64,000 nucleotides of DNA from Roseobacter sinensis (GTDB lineage: Bacteria > Pseudomonadota > Alphaproteobacteria > Rhodobacterales > Rhodobacteraceae), in the NCBI RefSeq assembly GCF_025755255.1, contig NZ_JALIEB010000007.1, forward strand, positions 62,001 through 126,000, in the 5' to 3' direction. Made by a program: the position numbers and the translations under genes. Below the pieces are notes generated by a model. It saw only the letters and a program-made list of their open reading frames with translations, was not told the DNA's origin and did no database searches. This document shows, in pieces, positions 36,508-44,924 of the stretch (its first letter is position 1; the number at the start of each line of letters is the position of its first letter).

Positions 36508-36607
36508 ACCAATTGACACCATGGGGATCGAACCAGAGGTCCCGCCCGACCCTGGCTGGGTGAGAAATGCGCTCCTCGTGCCGAACGCGCGCCTTTGGCG
36601 TGACGGG

Positions 36608-36628
36608 GAGGGCCCGAAGCGGGCCTCT
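36608..36628 (+). terminator. Possible terminator before the DUF1194 gene
   Basis: An 8-bp GC stem with one bulged G and a 3-nt loop (about 36608-36628) lies 100 bp after the DUF4344 gene, without a clear T tract. The rest of the 188-bp gap has no gene; a T-loop-like CTGGTTCGATCC on the minus strand near 36525 is not a tRNA. Confidence 0.35.
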
Positions 36629-36695
36629 CAAATCACGGTGCGCCGTTGTAGAAATTCGCCATATCAAATCGGGCCCGATTGCGTAATCTGGCCTC

Positions 36696-37442
36696 ATGAT
36701 ACGCCTGCCCCTGCTCCTACCTCTTCTGTGCTGCCTGGCCGGAGGCCGCTCTGCGCTCGCCTGCCAGCTTGCGCTGGTGCTTGCGGTTGATGTCTCGGGC
36801 TCGGTCGATACGCGGGAGTATGACATCCAGATGCAAGGGCTGGCCGCCGCGCTGCGCGAGGGTGTGATCATCGACGCGCTGATCGAACAGGAGGCGCAGG
36901 TCGCCCTGATCCAATGGACCGGCTCGTCGCGCCAGCGCCAGACCATCCCCTGGACAGCCATCCGCACGGCGGAGGATGTGGCACGGCTCGCGGACGCTGT
37001 TGGTGGGAACCGCCGCGTCTGGCGCAACTACTCCACCGCCATCGGCGAGGCGCTTGTGGCCGCCGAGGAGGCCCTGCGCGCCGTGCCGCAATGCGCGCGC
37101 AAGGTCATCGACGTCTCGGGCGATGGCATCTCCAACGAAGGCATCCACCCGCGCGACCGTCATCCCGCCTTGGCCGAGATGGATGTGACGGTGAATGGGC
37201 TCGCCATCGAGACCGACGAGGAAGACCTGACGGGCTGGTTTTATGAAAACCTGATCCGTGGCGAGGGCGCTTTTGTTATGACCGCCAATGGGTTCGAGGA
37301 CTATCCCGCGCAGATCCGGCGCAAGTTGCAGCGCGAGATCACCCGGCCGCTCAGCGGGTACAGAATTTGTGATCACGGCGCTTTCTCGTGTGATCACAGT
37401 TATCAGTTGATTAACGATTTTCGGTCAAACCGCGCCAAATAA
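36696..37442 (+). CDS. DUF1194 VWA-type secreted protein
   Basis: 248 aa. Signal peptide to about residue 22 (ALAC-QL). The VWA domain has the MIDAS DVSGSVD near residue 30, with Thr/Asp ligands in the VIDVSGDGISNEG segment near residue 140, and fits DUF1194, a family of exported metal-ion-dependent adhesion-type proteins in alphaproteobacteria. The last 25 codons overlap the TGTGATCAC operator pair of sdhC, so the tail (SGYRICDHG...) is constrained by DNA sites and is unlikely to be conserved. Plain single gene. Confidence 0.82.
   Translation: MIRLPLLLPLLCCLAGGRSALACQLALVLAVDVSGSVDTREYDIQMQGLAAALREGVIIDALIEQEAQVALIQWTGSSRQRQTIPWTAIRTAEDVARLADAVGGNRRVWRNYSTAIGEALVAAEEALRAVPQCARKVIDVSGDGISNEGIHPRDRHPALAEMDVTVNGLAIETDEEDLTGWFYENLIRGEGAFVMTANGFEDYPAQIRRKLQREITRPLSGYRICDHGAFSCDHSYQLINDFRSNRAK
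37368..37398. promoter_or_regulatory. Paired TGTGATCAC(A/G) operator ahead of sdhC
   Basis: TGTGATCACG at 37368-37377 and TGTGATCACA at 37389-37398, again 21 bp apart. They lie inside the 3' end of the DUF1194 gene and 127-157 bp before the sdhC ATG. Confidence 0.75.
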
Positions 37443-37449
37443 CCGCGGC

Positions 37450-37467
37450 TTTGCGGCGTTGCGGCAC
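37450..37467 (+). promoter_or_regulatory. TTGC-N4-TTGC direct-repeat site, sdhC promoter
   Basis: TTTGC, GGCG, then TTGCGGCAC (TTGC starts at 37451 and 37459), directly after the DUF1194 stop and 58-75 bp before sdhC. Confidence 0.6.
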
Positions 37468-37524
37468 GTGACAAAGCCGTAATAAGCGGTAAAAAGAGCG
37501 GCAGGGAACCAAAAGGAATCTGCC

Positions 37525-37908
37525 ATGGCCGATGTCAATCGGGGCAATCGCCCCTTGTCGCCACATCTGACGATCTATCGCCCCCAGCTGACCTCAATTA
37601 CCTCGATTCTAACCCGCATCACCGGAAATGCACTGCTGATTTCGGCTTTGCTCGTGGTTTGGTGGTTCCTTGCCGCGGCCACCTCGCCAGAATACTTCGC
37701 CATCGCCAATGGCGTGTTGACCAGCTGGTTCGGCGATCTGGTGATGACGCTCTCGCTCTGGGGGCTGTGGTACCACACGCTCGCGGGTGTGCGGCATCTG
37801 ATCTGGGATCAGGGCATCGGCCTCGATCTGGAGACCGCCTACAAGCTGGGCTACGGGGTGATCGGCGGCTCGGTGCTGTTGACGCTTCTGACCATCGCGA
37901 TTGTTTGA
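37525..37908 (+). CDS. sdhC: Succinate dehydrogenase cytochrome b556 subunit
   Basis: 127 aa, three membrane helices. It begins with NRGNRPLSPHLTIYRP, the quinone-site Pro/His/Tyr pattern, and has HTLAGVRHLIWDQG, where the His is the haem b ligand. Membrane anchor of complex II, which oxidises succinate and reduces ubiquinone. Preceded by AAAAGGAATCTGCC, a good ribosome site. First gene of the sdh operon. Confidence 0.95.
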   Translation: MADVNRGNRPLSPHLTIYRPQLTSITSILTRITGNALLISALLVVWWFLAAATSPEYFAIANGVLTSWFGDLVMTLSLWGLWYHTLAGVRHLIWDQGIGLDLETAYKLGYGVIGGSVLLTLLTIAIV

Positions 37909-37918
37909 GGAGGCTGCC

Positions 37919-38290
37919 ATGAGCTATCTGACAGACCGCAAGCGCGCCGTGGGGATGGGCTCCGCCAAATCAGGTACTGAACATCACTGGTCGATGACCG
38001 TCAGCTCCGGCGCGCTGCTGATCCTGATCCCGCTCTTTGTCTTTACCTTCGGCCCGATGCTAGGCGCCTCCTACGAAGAGGTCACCGCCTATTTCAACCG
38101 CCCGTTCCCGGCGGTTGTGGCGGGCCTGACGATCATCGTGAGCTTCAAGCATTTCGCGGGCGGTGTGCAGGCGCTGCTCGAAGACTATGTGCACGGGCTC
38201 GCGCAGAAGATCTGTATCGTGGCGATGACATGCCTGTCCTACGCGGCCATGGCCGTGGGCCTCTATGCCGTTGTGCGCCTCGCGCTCTGA
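37919..38290 (+). CDS. sdhD: Succinate dehydrogenase hydrophobic anchor subunit
   Basis: 123 aa from the ATG at 37919 (GAGGAGG ribosome site upstream; an in-frame earlier Met is less likely). Three membrane helices. The N-terminal RAVGMGSAKSGTEHHW and the HFAGGVQALLEDYVHG stretch supply the second haem histidine and the Asp/Tyr near the quinone. Pairs with SdhC in complex II. Confidence 0.93.
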   Translation: MSYLTDRKRAVGMGSAKSGTEHHWSMTVSSGALLILIPLFVFTFGPMLGASYEEVTAYFNRPFPAVVAGLTIIVSFKHFAGGVQALLEDYVHGLAQKICIVAMTCLSYAAMAVGLYAVVRLAL

Positions 38291-38335
38291 CCCCAATGAC
38301 GGGCGGTGCGCCGCTCAGATCCAGGAGACTGATCC

Positions 38336-40141
38336 ATGGCTGAATACGAATATGAAACACATGAATATGACGTGGTGGTCGTGGGCGCGGGCGGCGCGGG
38401 CCTGCGCGCGACCCTGGGCATGGCCGAGCAGGGGCTGCGCACCGCCTGTGTGACCAAGGTGTTCCCCACACGTTCGCACACAGTGGCGGCCCAAGGCGGC
38501 ATTGCGGCGTCGCTGAGCAACATGGGCCCGGACCACTGGCAGTGGCACATGTATGACACGGTGAAGGGCTCCGACTGGCTCGGCGACACCGATGCCATGG
38601 AGTACCTCGCGCGCGAAGCACCCAAGGCGGTCTATGAGCTCGAACATTACGGCGTGCCGTTTTCGCGTACCGAGGACGGCAAGATCTACCAGCGGCCCTT
38701 TGGCGGTCACACCACGGAATTCGGTGAAGGTCCCGCTGTGCAGCGCACCTGTGCGGCCGCCGACCGGACGGGCCACGCGATCTTGCACACGCTCTATGGT
38801 CAAAGCCTCAAGAACAATGCGGAATTCTACATCGAGTACTTCGCGATTGATCTCATCATGTCCGAGGACGGCATCTGCCAGGGCGTGCTGTGCTGGAAGC
38901 TCGACGACGGCACGCTGCACCTCTTTGCGTCAAAAATGGTGGTGCTGGCGACCGGCGGTTATGGACGCGCGTATTTCTCCGCGACTTCCGCGCACACCTG
39001 CACGGGCGACGGCGGCGGTATGACGGCGCGCGCCGGCCTCCCGCTACAGGACATGGAATTCGTTCAGTTCCACCCCACAGGCATCTACGGCGCGGGCTGC
39101 CTCATCACCGAAGGTGCGCGCGGTGAGGGCGGGTATCTCACCAATTCCGAAGGCGAGCGCTTCATGGAACGCTATGCGCCGCAGTACAAGGACCTCGCCC
39201 CGCGGGATTATGTCTCCCGCTGCATGACGATGGAGATCCGCGAGGGCCGGGGCGTCGGCAAGAACGGCGACCACATCCACCTCAACCTCAACCACCTGCC
39301 GCCCGAGACGCTGAAACTGCGCCTGCCCGGCATCTCCGAGTCCGCCCGCATCTTCGCAGGCGTGAACCTCAACAAGGAGCCGATCCCGGTGCTGCCCACC
39401 GTGCATTACAACATGGGCGGCATCCCGACGAACTACTGGGGTGAGGTGCTGGCCCCAACGAAGGACGACCCCGACCGCGTGTCGCCGGGCCTCATGGCCG
39501 TCGGCGAGGCCGGTTGCGCCTCAGTGCATGGGGCCAACCGTCTGGGCTCCAATTCGCTCATCGACCTCGTGGTCTTCGGCCGCGCCGCCGCGATCCGCGC
39601 GGGCAAGGTGGTCGACCCCGAGGCGCCCGTGCCGACGCCCAACAAGGCTTCGGTGGAGGCGGCACTCGACCGCTTCGACAACACCCGCCACGCCAAGGGC
39701 CACACGCCAACGGCCGAGTTGCGGCTCGAGATGCAGCAGTGCATGCAGAAAGACGCCGCCGTCTTCCGCGCCAATGACACGCTGGCCGAAGGCAAGAAGG
39801 CGATGGAAGAGGTGGCCGACAAATGGTCGGATGTGGGCGTGACCGACCGCAGCCTGGTGTGGAACTCCGACCTGATGGAGACGCTCGAGCTGGCGAACCT
39901 CATTCCCAACGCGGTCGCCACGATCGTCGGCGCCGAGGCGCGCAAGGAAAGCCGCGGCGCGCACGCCCATGAGGATTTCCCCGAGCGCGACGACCAGAAC
40001 TGGCGCAAGCACTCGCTCATTTGGTTCAAGGGCAACAAGGCGTCCTTGGGCTATCGCGGCGTGCACGAACAGCCGCTCACCAGCCACAACGACGGCGGGA
40101 TCGACCCCAAGAAGATCGCGCCCAAGAAGCGGACCTTCTGA
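38336..40141 (+). CDS. sdhA: Succinate dehydrogenase flavoprotein subunit
   Basis: 601 aa. FAD fold [12 protein letters not shown], covalent FAD-linking His in [13 protein letters not shown] near residue 44, the FHPTG block and active-site RGEGGYL, then [18 protein letters not shown]. The C terminus has the GEHSHAG-like helical domain and ends with the Lys-rich tail. It oxidises succinate to fumarate on the cytosolic side. Its stop overlaps the ATG of a lipoprotein gene (40141) rather than leading straight to sdhB. Confidence 0.97.
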   Translation: MAEYEYETHEYDVVVVGAGGAGLRATLGMAEQGLRTACVTKVFPTRSHTVAAQGGIAASLSNMGPDHWQWHMYDTVKGSDWLGDTDAMEYLAREAPKAVYELEHYGVPFSRTEDGKIYQRPFGGHTTEFGEGPAVQRTCAAADRTGHAILHTLYGQSLKNNAEFYIEYFAIDLIMSEDGICQGVLCWKLDDGTLHLFASKMVVLATGGYGRAYFSATSAHTCTGDGGGMTARAGLPLQDMEFVQFHPTGIYGAGCLITEGARGEGGYLTNSEGERFMERYAPQYKDLAPRDYVSRCMTMEIREGRGVGKNGDHIHLNLNHLPPETLKLRLPGISESARIFAGVNLNKEPIPVLPTVHYNMGGIPTNYWGEVLAPTKDDPDRVSPGLMAVGEAGCASVHGANRLGSNSLIDLVVFGRAAAIRAGKVVDPEAPVPTPNKASVEAALDRFDNTRHAKGHTPTAELRLEMQQCMQKDAAVFRANDTLAEGKKAMEEVADKWSDVGVTDRSLVWNSDLMETLELANLIPNAVATIVGAEARKESRGAHAHEDFPERDDQNWRKHSLIWFKGNKASLGYRGVHEQPLTSHNDGGIDPKKIAPKKRTF

Positions 40142-40473
40142 TGCGCTTTGCCCTCATCATTGGCGTCACCCTCGCGCTGACCGCTTGCGTCGAGGTGCAG
40201 CAAGCCACCGACCGCGCCGGCCGCGACACGGCGAAGACGATCCTGCCCGAGGCGCTCGCGCTCTACTTCCCGCAGGTGCCAAAGGCGCTGTTTACGCCCT
40301 TTACAAACTGCGTGGTGGATAATGCCGATGCCGCCGAGGTCCAGGCGCTGGCCGCCGACGCGATCACCGGGGTCGATCAGGGCACAGCGGACACGGTTCG
40401 CGCCGTGATCGCGCGCCCCGAGACCCAAAACTGCCTACGCGCTGCCGCTCCGGCCGCGCTTGGCACGTTCTAG
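40141..40473 (+). CDS. Lipoprotein gene inside the sdh operon
   Basis: 110 aa from the ATG at 40141. Lipoprotein signal (RFALIIGVTLALTAC, lipobox LTAC), then an alpha-helical body with two more cysteines (TNCVVD, QNCLRA) that could pair. Translationally coupled to sdhA by the TGATG overlap and 21 bp before sdhB. I recall similar small genes between sdhA and sdhB in related bacteria, but no function. It could be an assembly or stabilising factor of complex II by position only. Confidence 0.75.
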   Translation: MRFALIIGVTLALTACVEVQQATDRAGRDTAKTILPEALALYFPQVPKALFTPFTNCVVDNADAAEVQALAADAITGVDQGTADTVRAVIARPETQNCLRAAAPAALGTF

Positions 40474-40494
40474 ACCGAACAGGAGACCCGAGAC

Positions 40495-41274
40495 ATGGTT
40501 CAATTGACCCTGCCCAAGAACTCCCGCATGACCAAGGGCAAAACCTGGCCCAAGCCCGAAGGTGCGAACAACCTCAAGAAGTTCCAGATCTACCGCTGGA
40601 ACCCCGATGACGGCGAAAACCCCCGGGTCGACACCTACTTTGTCGATCTGGACAGTTGCGGCCCGATGATCCTGGACGCGCTGATCAAGATCAAGAACGA
40701 GATCGATCCCACGCTCACCTTCCGCCGCTCCTGCCGCGAGGGGATCTGTGGCTCCTGTGCGATGAACATCGACGGCATCAATACGCTCGCCTGCATCTAC
40801 GGCATGGACGAGGTCAAAGGCGATGTGCGCATCTATCCGCTGCCGCATATGCCCGTGGTCAAGGACCTGATCCCCGACCTCACCCATTTCTACGCGCAGC
40901 ACGCGTCGATCATGCCGTGGTTGGAGACCAAGACAAACCGCCCCGCGAAGGAGTGGAAGCAATCCATCGAAGACCGCAAGAAGCTCGACGGCTTGTATGA
41001 ATGCGTGATGTGTGCCTCCTGCTCCACCTCCTGCCCCAGCTACTGGTGGAACGGCGACCGTTACCTCGGGCCAGCAGCCCTGCTGCACGCCTATCGCTGG
41101 ATCATCGACAGCCGCGACGAGGCGACGGGCGAGCGTCTGGACGATCTGGAAGATCCGTTCAAGCTCTACCGCTGTCACACGATCATGAACTGCGCCAAGA
41201 CCTGCCCGAAGGGGCTGAACCCGGCGGAAGCGATCGCGAACATCAAGAAGATGATGGTCGAGCGCGCCGTCTGA
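40495..41274 (+). CDS. sdhB: Succinate dehydrogenase iron-sulfur subunit
   Basis: 259 aa. A [2Fe-2S] domain ([16 protein letters not shown] with the fourth Cys in NTLAC), then [18 protein letters not shown] and [17 protein letters not shown] for the [4Fe-4S] and [3Fe-4S] clusters, all with full Cys sets. It passes electrons from SdhA to ubiquinone. ACAGGAGACCCGAGAC before the ATG is a good ribosome site. Last gene of sdh; the 217 bp after it hold no clear terminator, but a 16-bp palindrome at 41349-41364. Confidence 0.97.
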   Translation: MVQLTLPKNSRMTKGKTWPKPEGANNLKKFQIYRWNPDDGENPRVDTYFVDLDSCGPMILDALIKIKNEIDPTLTFRRSCREGICGSCAMNIDGINTLACIYGMDEVKGDVRIYPLPHMPVVKDLIPDLTHFYAQHASIMPWLETKTNRPAKEWKQSIEDRKKLDGLYECVMCASCSTSCPSYWWNGDRYLGPAALLHAYRWIIDSRDEATGERLDDLEDPFKLYRCHTIMNCAKTCPKGLNPAEAIANIKKMMVERAV

Positions 41275-41348
41275 CGACCGGCAAGATGGCGTCCCGGCCA
41301 CAGGCGGTCGGGCGCCCGAAAGATGTTCAATTTTATCAACAAACCGTC

Positions 41349-41364
41349 TTGCGCTGAAGCGCAA
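41349..41364. promoter_or_regulatory. 16-bp palindrome ahead of the PLP decarboxylase
   Basis: TTGCGCT-GA-AGCGCAA (7-bp arms, 2-bp centre), 128 bp before the decarboxylase ATG. Possible operator, or a short mRNA stem at the end of the sdh transcript. Confidence 0.4.
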
Positions 41365-41491
41365 AGCGTTCCATATGCGCCGCCAGACGCCAACGCACGC
41401 GCCTCTGTCCGGCGACCGGTTTACGTAGCGACGGTAACGTCTCCTTTTGGAACTCAGCGGCTTTTCGAAGCCGGGTCTACTGGAGATGACC

Positions 41492-42661
41492 ATGAACGCC
41501 TACGTCACCGATTTTGCGGTGCGCATGCCTGCGCATGTGTCCCGTGCCGAAGCCTACATCGCAACCCGCTCGTTTGGCCGACCCACGCTTGTGCTGGATG
41601 TCGATGCTGTCGAGGCGCAGTATCGGGCGCTTGCGACCGGCCTGGGGCACGCGCGGATCCACTACGCCGTCAAGGCAAACCCGCAGGCCGAGATCATTAA
41701 CCGTCTGGTGCGTCTGGGCTCGCATTTCGATGCGGCCTCCCGCGCGGAAATCGAGCTGTGCCTGGATCATGGCGCCGACCCTGCAAGGATCTCCTTTGGC
41801 AACACGGTCAAACGCCCGTCCGACATCGCCTTTGCTCATCGCGCGGGGCTCCGGCTCTTTGCGGCAGATGCGGAGGAAGAGCTTGAAAAGATCGCCAAGC
41901 ATGCGCCGGGCGCGGAGGTCTATATCCGGCTGATCGTGGAGGCCTCGCAGGCCGACTGGCCGCTCAGCCGCAAGTTCGGCTGCAGCAAAGACAAGGCGCT
42001 GGACCTGCTGGGTGTCGCGAAGGCGCTCGGCCTGAACCCGCGTGGCTTCAGCTTTCACGTGGGCAGCCAGACCCGGCAGGCGGCGATGTGGGGCCCGACC
42101 CTCGATCACATCGCGCAGCTTTGGTCTGATGCCCAAGCCGCCGGGTTTGCGCTTGATCTGCTGAATATCGGCGGCGGGTTTCCCGCGTTCTATGGCGAGG
42201 CCATCGACGAGCCAACTGTGTATGCGGCCGCCGTGATGGACCAGATCCGCGCCCGCTTCGGCAATGTGCCCCATGTCATGGCGGAACCGGGGCGCGGCCT
42301 TGTCGCCGAAGCCGGGGTGATCGCCGCGGAGGTCCTTCTGGTCTCGCGCAAGTCGGATCGCGACCTGCATCGTTGGGTGTATCTCGACATCGGGAAGTTC
42401 TCGGGCCTGGCCGAGACCATGGACGAGGCGATCCGCTATCAGTTCGTGACCGCCCGCGGCGACGGCCAGACCGGCCCCTGCATCATGGCGGGCCCGTCCT
42501 GCGACAGTGCCGACGTGCTCTACGAGAAGAAGATGGTCGACCTGCCGCTCGATCTGGCCGGTGGCGACCGTATTCTGATCCGCAATTGCGGTGCCTATAC
42601 CACCACATACGCGACCATCGGTTTCAACGGGTTCCCGCCGCTGGACGTGGTTGTCATTTGA
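41492..42661 (+). CDS. PLP-dependent ornithine/diamino-acid decarboxylase (fold III)
   Basis: 389 aa from the ATG at 41492 (GGAG 6 bp upstream; two earlier in-frame Met codons are poorer). The PLP lysine is in HYAVKANPQAE near residue 57. FHVGSQ, the GGGFPAFY glycines, the AEPGRGLVAEAG motif and CDSADVLYEKK near the C terminus (Cys of the opposite subunit) are as in eukaryote-type ornithine decarboxylases. Most likely makes putrescine; lysine or 2,4-diaminobutyrate are possible. Shares an orientation with the DUF1989 gene after it (59 bp). Confidence 0.87.
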   Translation: MNAYVTDFAVRMPAHVSRAEAYIATRSFGRPTLVLDVDAVEAQYRALATGLGHARIHYAVKANPQAEIINRLVRLGSHFDAASRAEIELCLDHGADPARISFGNTVKRPSDIAFAHRAGLRLFAADAEEELEKIAKHAPGAEVYIRLIVEASQADWPLSRKFGCSKDKALDLLGVAKALGLNPRGFSFHVGSQTRQAAMWGPTLDHIAQLWSDAQAAGFALDLLNIGGGFPAFYGEAIDEPTVYAAAVMDQIRARFGNVPHVMAEPGRGLVAEAGVIAAEVLLVSRKSDRDLHRWVYLDIGKFSGLAETMDEAIRYQFVTARGDGQTGPCIMAGPSCDSADVLYEKKMVDLPLDLAGGDRILIRNCGAYTTTYATIGFNGFPPLDVVVI

Positions 42662-42692
42662 TCTTGAAGCGGCTTGCACAAACTGGCTGAAT

Positions 42693-42720
42693 GGCGGGGC
42701 TCACCAGAATTGGTCCCGCC
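42693..42720 (+). other. Hairpin ending at the DUF1989 start codon
   Basis: GGCGGG (42693-42698) pairs with CCCGCC (42715-42720), extended by G:T and C:G pairs, directly followed by the ATG at 42721. It would bury the ribosome-binding area, and no Shine-Dalgarno is seen. Confidence 0.4.
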
Positions 42721-43566
42721 ATGAACGCTCCTGCCGACGCTGACGCCCGCCGCGCCATCGCACCCGTCATCTGCTATCCGACCGAGGCCTTGCCAGGGCC
42801 GGATATGGCGCTGCTGACCGCGGCGCGACAGACGCTGACAAAGGTGGGCGAGGTCACAGTCCCGCCGCGGGAGGCCCGCTGTTTCGAGGTGCCGGCGGGC
42901 CATTTCTTCCGCATCACCAGCATCGAAGCGCCGCAGGTGGGTGACCTGAACCTGCACAACGCCGCCGACCCGACCGAGCGCTTCTACTCCGGCAAGGCGC
43001 GCGCGCTGCACGGCACTCATCTGAGCACCGGGGACCGGATGTGGTCCTCCTTCCCGCATCTGCGCCCGCTCGCGACGATCACGCACGACACCTTGGACTG
43101 GTATGGCATCGACGACTTCGGTGGGTCGGTCCATGACGTGATCGGCACGCGGTGCGACCCCTATACGCATGCGCTGCTGTCCGACGGCGCGCAGTATCAC
43201 CACTGCTGCCACTCGAACCTGACGCGGTCGCTCGCGGCACATCTCGGCCTCCCGCGCGCGGACGCCGAGCCGCTTGTGCATGACGTGCTGAATGTCTTCA
43301 TGTGCACCGGCTTCACCCGTGACACTGGGCAGTACTTCATGAAGGCCAGTCCCGTCAGGCCCGGGGACTATCTAGAGTTCTTTGCCGAGATCGACCTTCT
43401 CGGCAATCTCTCCGCATGTCCGGGTGGCGACTGCGGTTCTGAACACTCAAGTGATTTCGCACCGTGCGCGCCACTGCTGGTGGAAGTCTTCCGGCCTGCT
43501 GTGGACAGTCTCGCAGGTTGGTCGCCGCCGTCAGTCAATACTTACGACAGAAGCCACGGCCCCTGA
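42721..43566 (+). CDS. DUF1989 (urea carboxylase-associated-like) protein
   Basis: 281 aa from the ATG at 42721; an in-frame ATG at 42691 would add 10 residues and lies in a hairpin. The block PPREARCFEVPAGHFFRI, then VGDLNLHNAADPTERF, and the metal-site-like CHSNLTRSLAAHLG and CPGGDCG stretches fit DUF1989, a family found near urea amidolyase or guanidine genes, but none of those are here. Conserved Cys and His (THLSTGD, YHHCCH) suggest a metal enzyme. Its neighbours suggest nitrogen or polyamine salvage, by context only. Confidence 0.78.
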   Translation: MNAPADADARRAIAPVICYPTEALPGPDMALLTAARQTLTKVGEVTVPPREARCFEVPAGHFFRITSIEAPQVGDLNLHNAADPTERFYSGKARALHGTHLSTGDRMWSSFPHLRPLATITHDTLDWYGIDDFGGSVHDVIGTRCDPYTHALLSDGAQYHHCCHSNLTRSLAAHLGLPRADAEPLVHDVLNVFMCTGFTRDTGQYFMKASPVRPGDYLEFFAEIDLLGNLSACPGGDCGSEHSSDFAPCAPLLVEVFRPAVDSLAGWSPPSVNTYDRSHGP

Positions 43567-43663
43567 CGTTATCTTGCAAGACGGCTTGGATGCTGCGAGC
43601 CCGCCTCAGGCGATCATCAGATGCCTCGGCAGAACGGCGGCTGGTCCTTGCGGTTTGCCTGGG

Positions 43664-44368
43664 TCAGGGAAAGGCCGCCTCAAGAGCGATTTCCACCATA
43701 TCCCCGAAGGTGCGTTCGCGGTCTTCAGATGGAAGCGCCTCCCCCGTTTTCAGATGATCCGACACCGTCAGAACCGCCAATGCGCGGCAGCCGTACCGTG
43801 CTGCGACGGCATACAATTCCGCCGCTTCCATTTCGACCGCGAGAACACCATGGCGGGTCATTTCCTCGTCGAGCCGCGGATGCTCGGAATAGAAGACGTC
43901 CGACGAATAAATCCCGCCGATATGAGTTGTGACGTTCTTCTTTTCAGATGCCACCGCGGCGGCGCGCAGCAATTCGAAATTCGCGCAGGGGGCGAAATTC
44001 AGCGGATGGAAGATATGCGTGGACGGAGTGGAGATCGTACTCGCCGTCATGGCGAGAATAACATCCCGAATTGCAACCGTGTCTTGCATCGCACCACAGG
44101 ATCCAATTCGGATCAGCGTTTTGGCGCCAAAGTCGCGAATGAGCTCATTGGCGTAAATCGAGAGAGAGGGCATTCCCATCCCGGAGCCCTGGATGCTGAC
44201 ACGATGCCCCTTCCAGGTTCCGGTGAAGCCCAGCATGCCGCGCACCTTGTTGATGCATGAGACATCTTCGAGAAAGGTCTCTGCGGCCCATTGCGCGCGA
44301 CTGGGATCGCCGGGCATCAGCACCGTTTCTGCGATATCTCCCGGCGAGGCTCCGATATGCGTCGTCAT
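43664..44368 (-). CDS. deoD: Purine-nucleoside phosphorylase (DeoD type)
   Basis: 234 aa. Phosphorolysis of purine nucleosides to base plus ribose-1-phosphate. The N-terminal [27 protein letters not shown], the Arg-containing [14 protein letters not shown] phosphate block, [17 protein letters not shown] and the late [11 protein letters not shown] with SDH are canonical hexameric DeoD. Convergent with the DUF1989 gene (97 bp). A predicted purine nucleoside ABC importer lies at 56.4-61.2 kb. Confidence 0.95.
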   Translation of the reverse strand: MTTHIGASPGDIAETVLMPGDPSRAQWAAETFLEDVSCINKVRGMLGFTGTWKGHRVSIQGSGMGMPSLSIYANELIRDFGAKTLIRIGSCGAMQDTVAIRDVILAMTASTISTPSTHIFHPLNFAPCANFELLRAAAVASEKKNVTTHIGGIYSSDVFYSEHPRLDEEMTRHGVLAVEMEAAELYAVAARYGCRALAVLTVSDHLKTGEALPSEDRERTFGDMVEIALEAAFP

Positions 44369-44419
44369 GGCGATCTCCCTTTCTTCGCGGCCTTGCCTGT
44401 ACTGTCACCCAGCGGCCAG

Positions 44420-44457
44420 AAAAACAATATGACCCGGCGAGATACCATCGCCGGGTC
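44420..44457 (-). terminator. Terminator of the H-NS-like gene
   Basis: Perfect 10-bp stem (44431-44440 with 44448-44457), 7-nt loop, followed on the minus strand by an AT run ending in five T (44420-44430 as A-rich on plus). 34 bp after the H-NS-like stop. Confidence 0.85.
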
Positions 44458-44490
44458 GCACGCAATTCATCCGATAGGGGCTTCCTTGGA

Positions 44491-44826
44491 TCAGAGCTCC
44501 ATGGATTTTGGGTCTTTGCCTGCTGCTGTCGCCTCTTTGAACCATTTCGGCTGACGGCCTTTGCCGGTCCAGGTCTGAGTGCGATCAGCCGGATTGGCGT
44601 ATTTCGCAACTCCGATCGGTTGCGAAGATTTCCTTTTTACACGCGTCGCGCGGGGTTTGCCATCTGTCAATTCGGACAGAGAGTATCCAAATTTCTGCGC
44701 CGCTTGCTCTGCCGCACGGCGGGCCTCCCGCATTTCTTTGTTGCGCAGGGTTTCCAGCGCCTTCTCAACGTCCTTTTGCAGCTTCTCCAGCTGCTTTTTC
44801 GTCATCGATTTCAGATCTTGGGGCAT
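44491..44826 (-). CDS. H-NS-family nucleoid protein (HvrA/SPB-like)
   Basis: 111 aa. N-terminal coiled-coil oligomerisation region (KKQLEKLQKDVEKALETL), linker with RVKRKSS, and the C-terminal H-NS motif KYANPADRTQTWTGKGRQPKWF, whose TWTGKGRQP loop enters the minor groove. In Rhodobacter the relative HvrA affects photosynthesis and nitrogen genes; here the target genes are unknown. Its own terminator follows. Divergent or tandem with none: 98 bp from ecm stop. Confidence 0.92.
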   Translation of the reverse strand: MPQDLKSMTKKQLEKLQKDVEKALETLRNKEMREARRAAEQAAQKFGYSLSELTDGKPRATRVKRKSSQPIGVAKYANPADRTQTWTGKGRQPKWFKEATAAGKDPKSMEL

Positions 44827-44924
44827 TCTGTTTCTCTTGAGAATTGAATGCCGCCGTGCTTAGAGCAAAAGGCTTGAGATGCAAAGGTCGCATTTTGTGT
44901 CTACTCGTTTAGGCGAATTAGCGT

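Noticed and set aside
36520-36545. tRNA-like T-loop (CTGGTTCGATCC on the minus strand)
   Set aside because: The bases around it do not form the T stem, and no acceptor, D or anticodon arm is found within 90 bp.
42655-42720. Terminator after the PLP decarboxylase
   Set aside because: The hairpin here ends at the next start codon and has no T tract.
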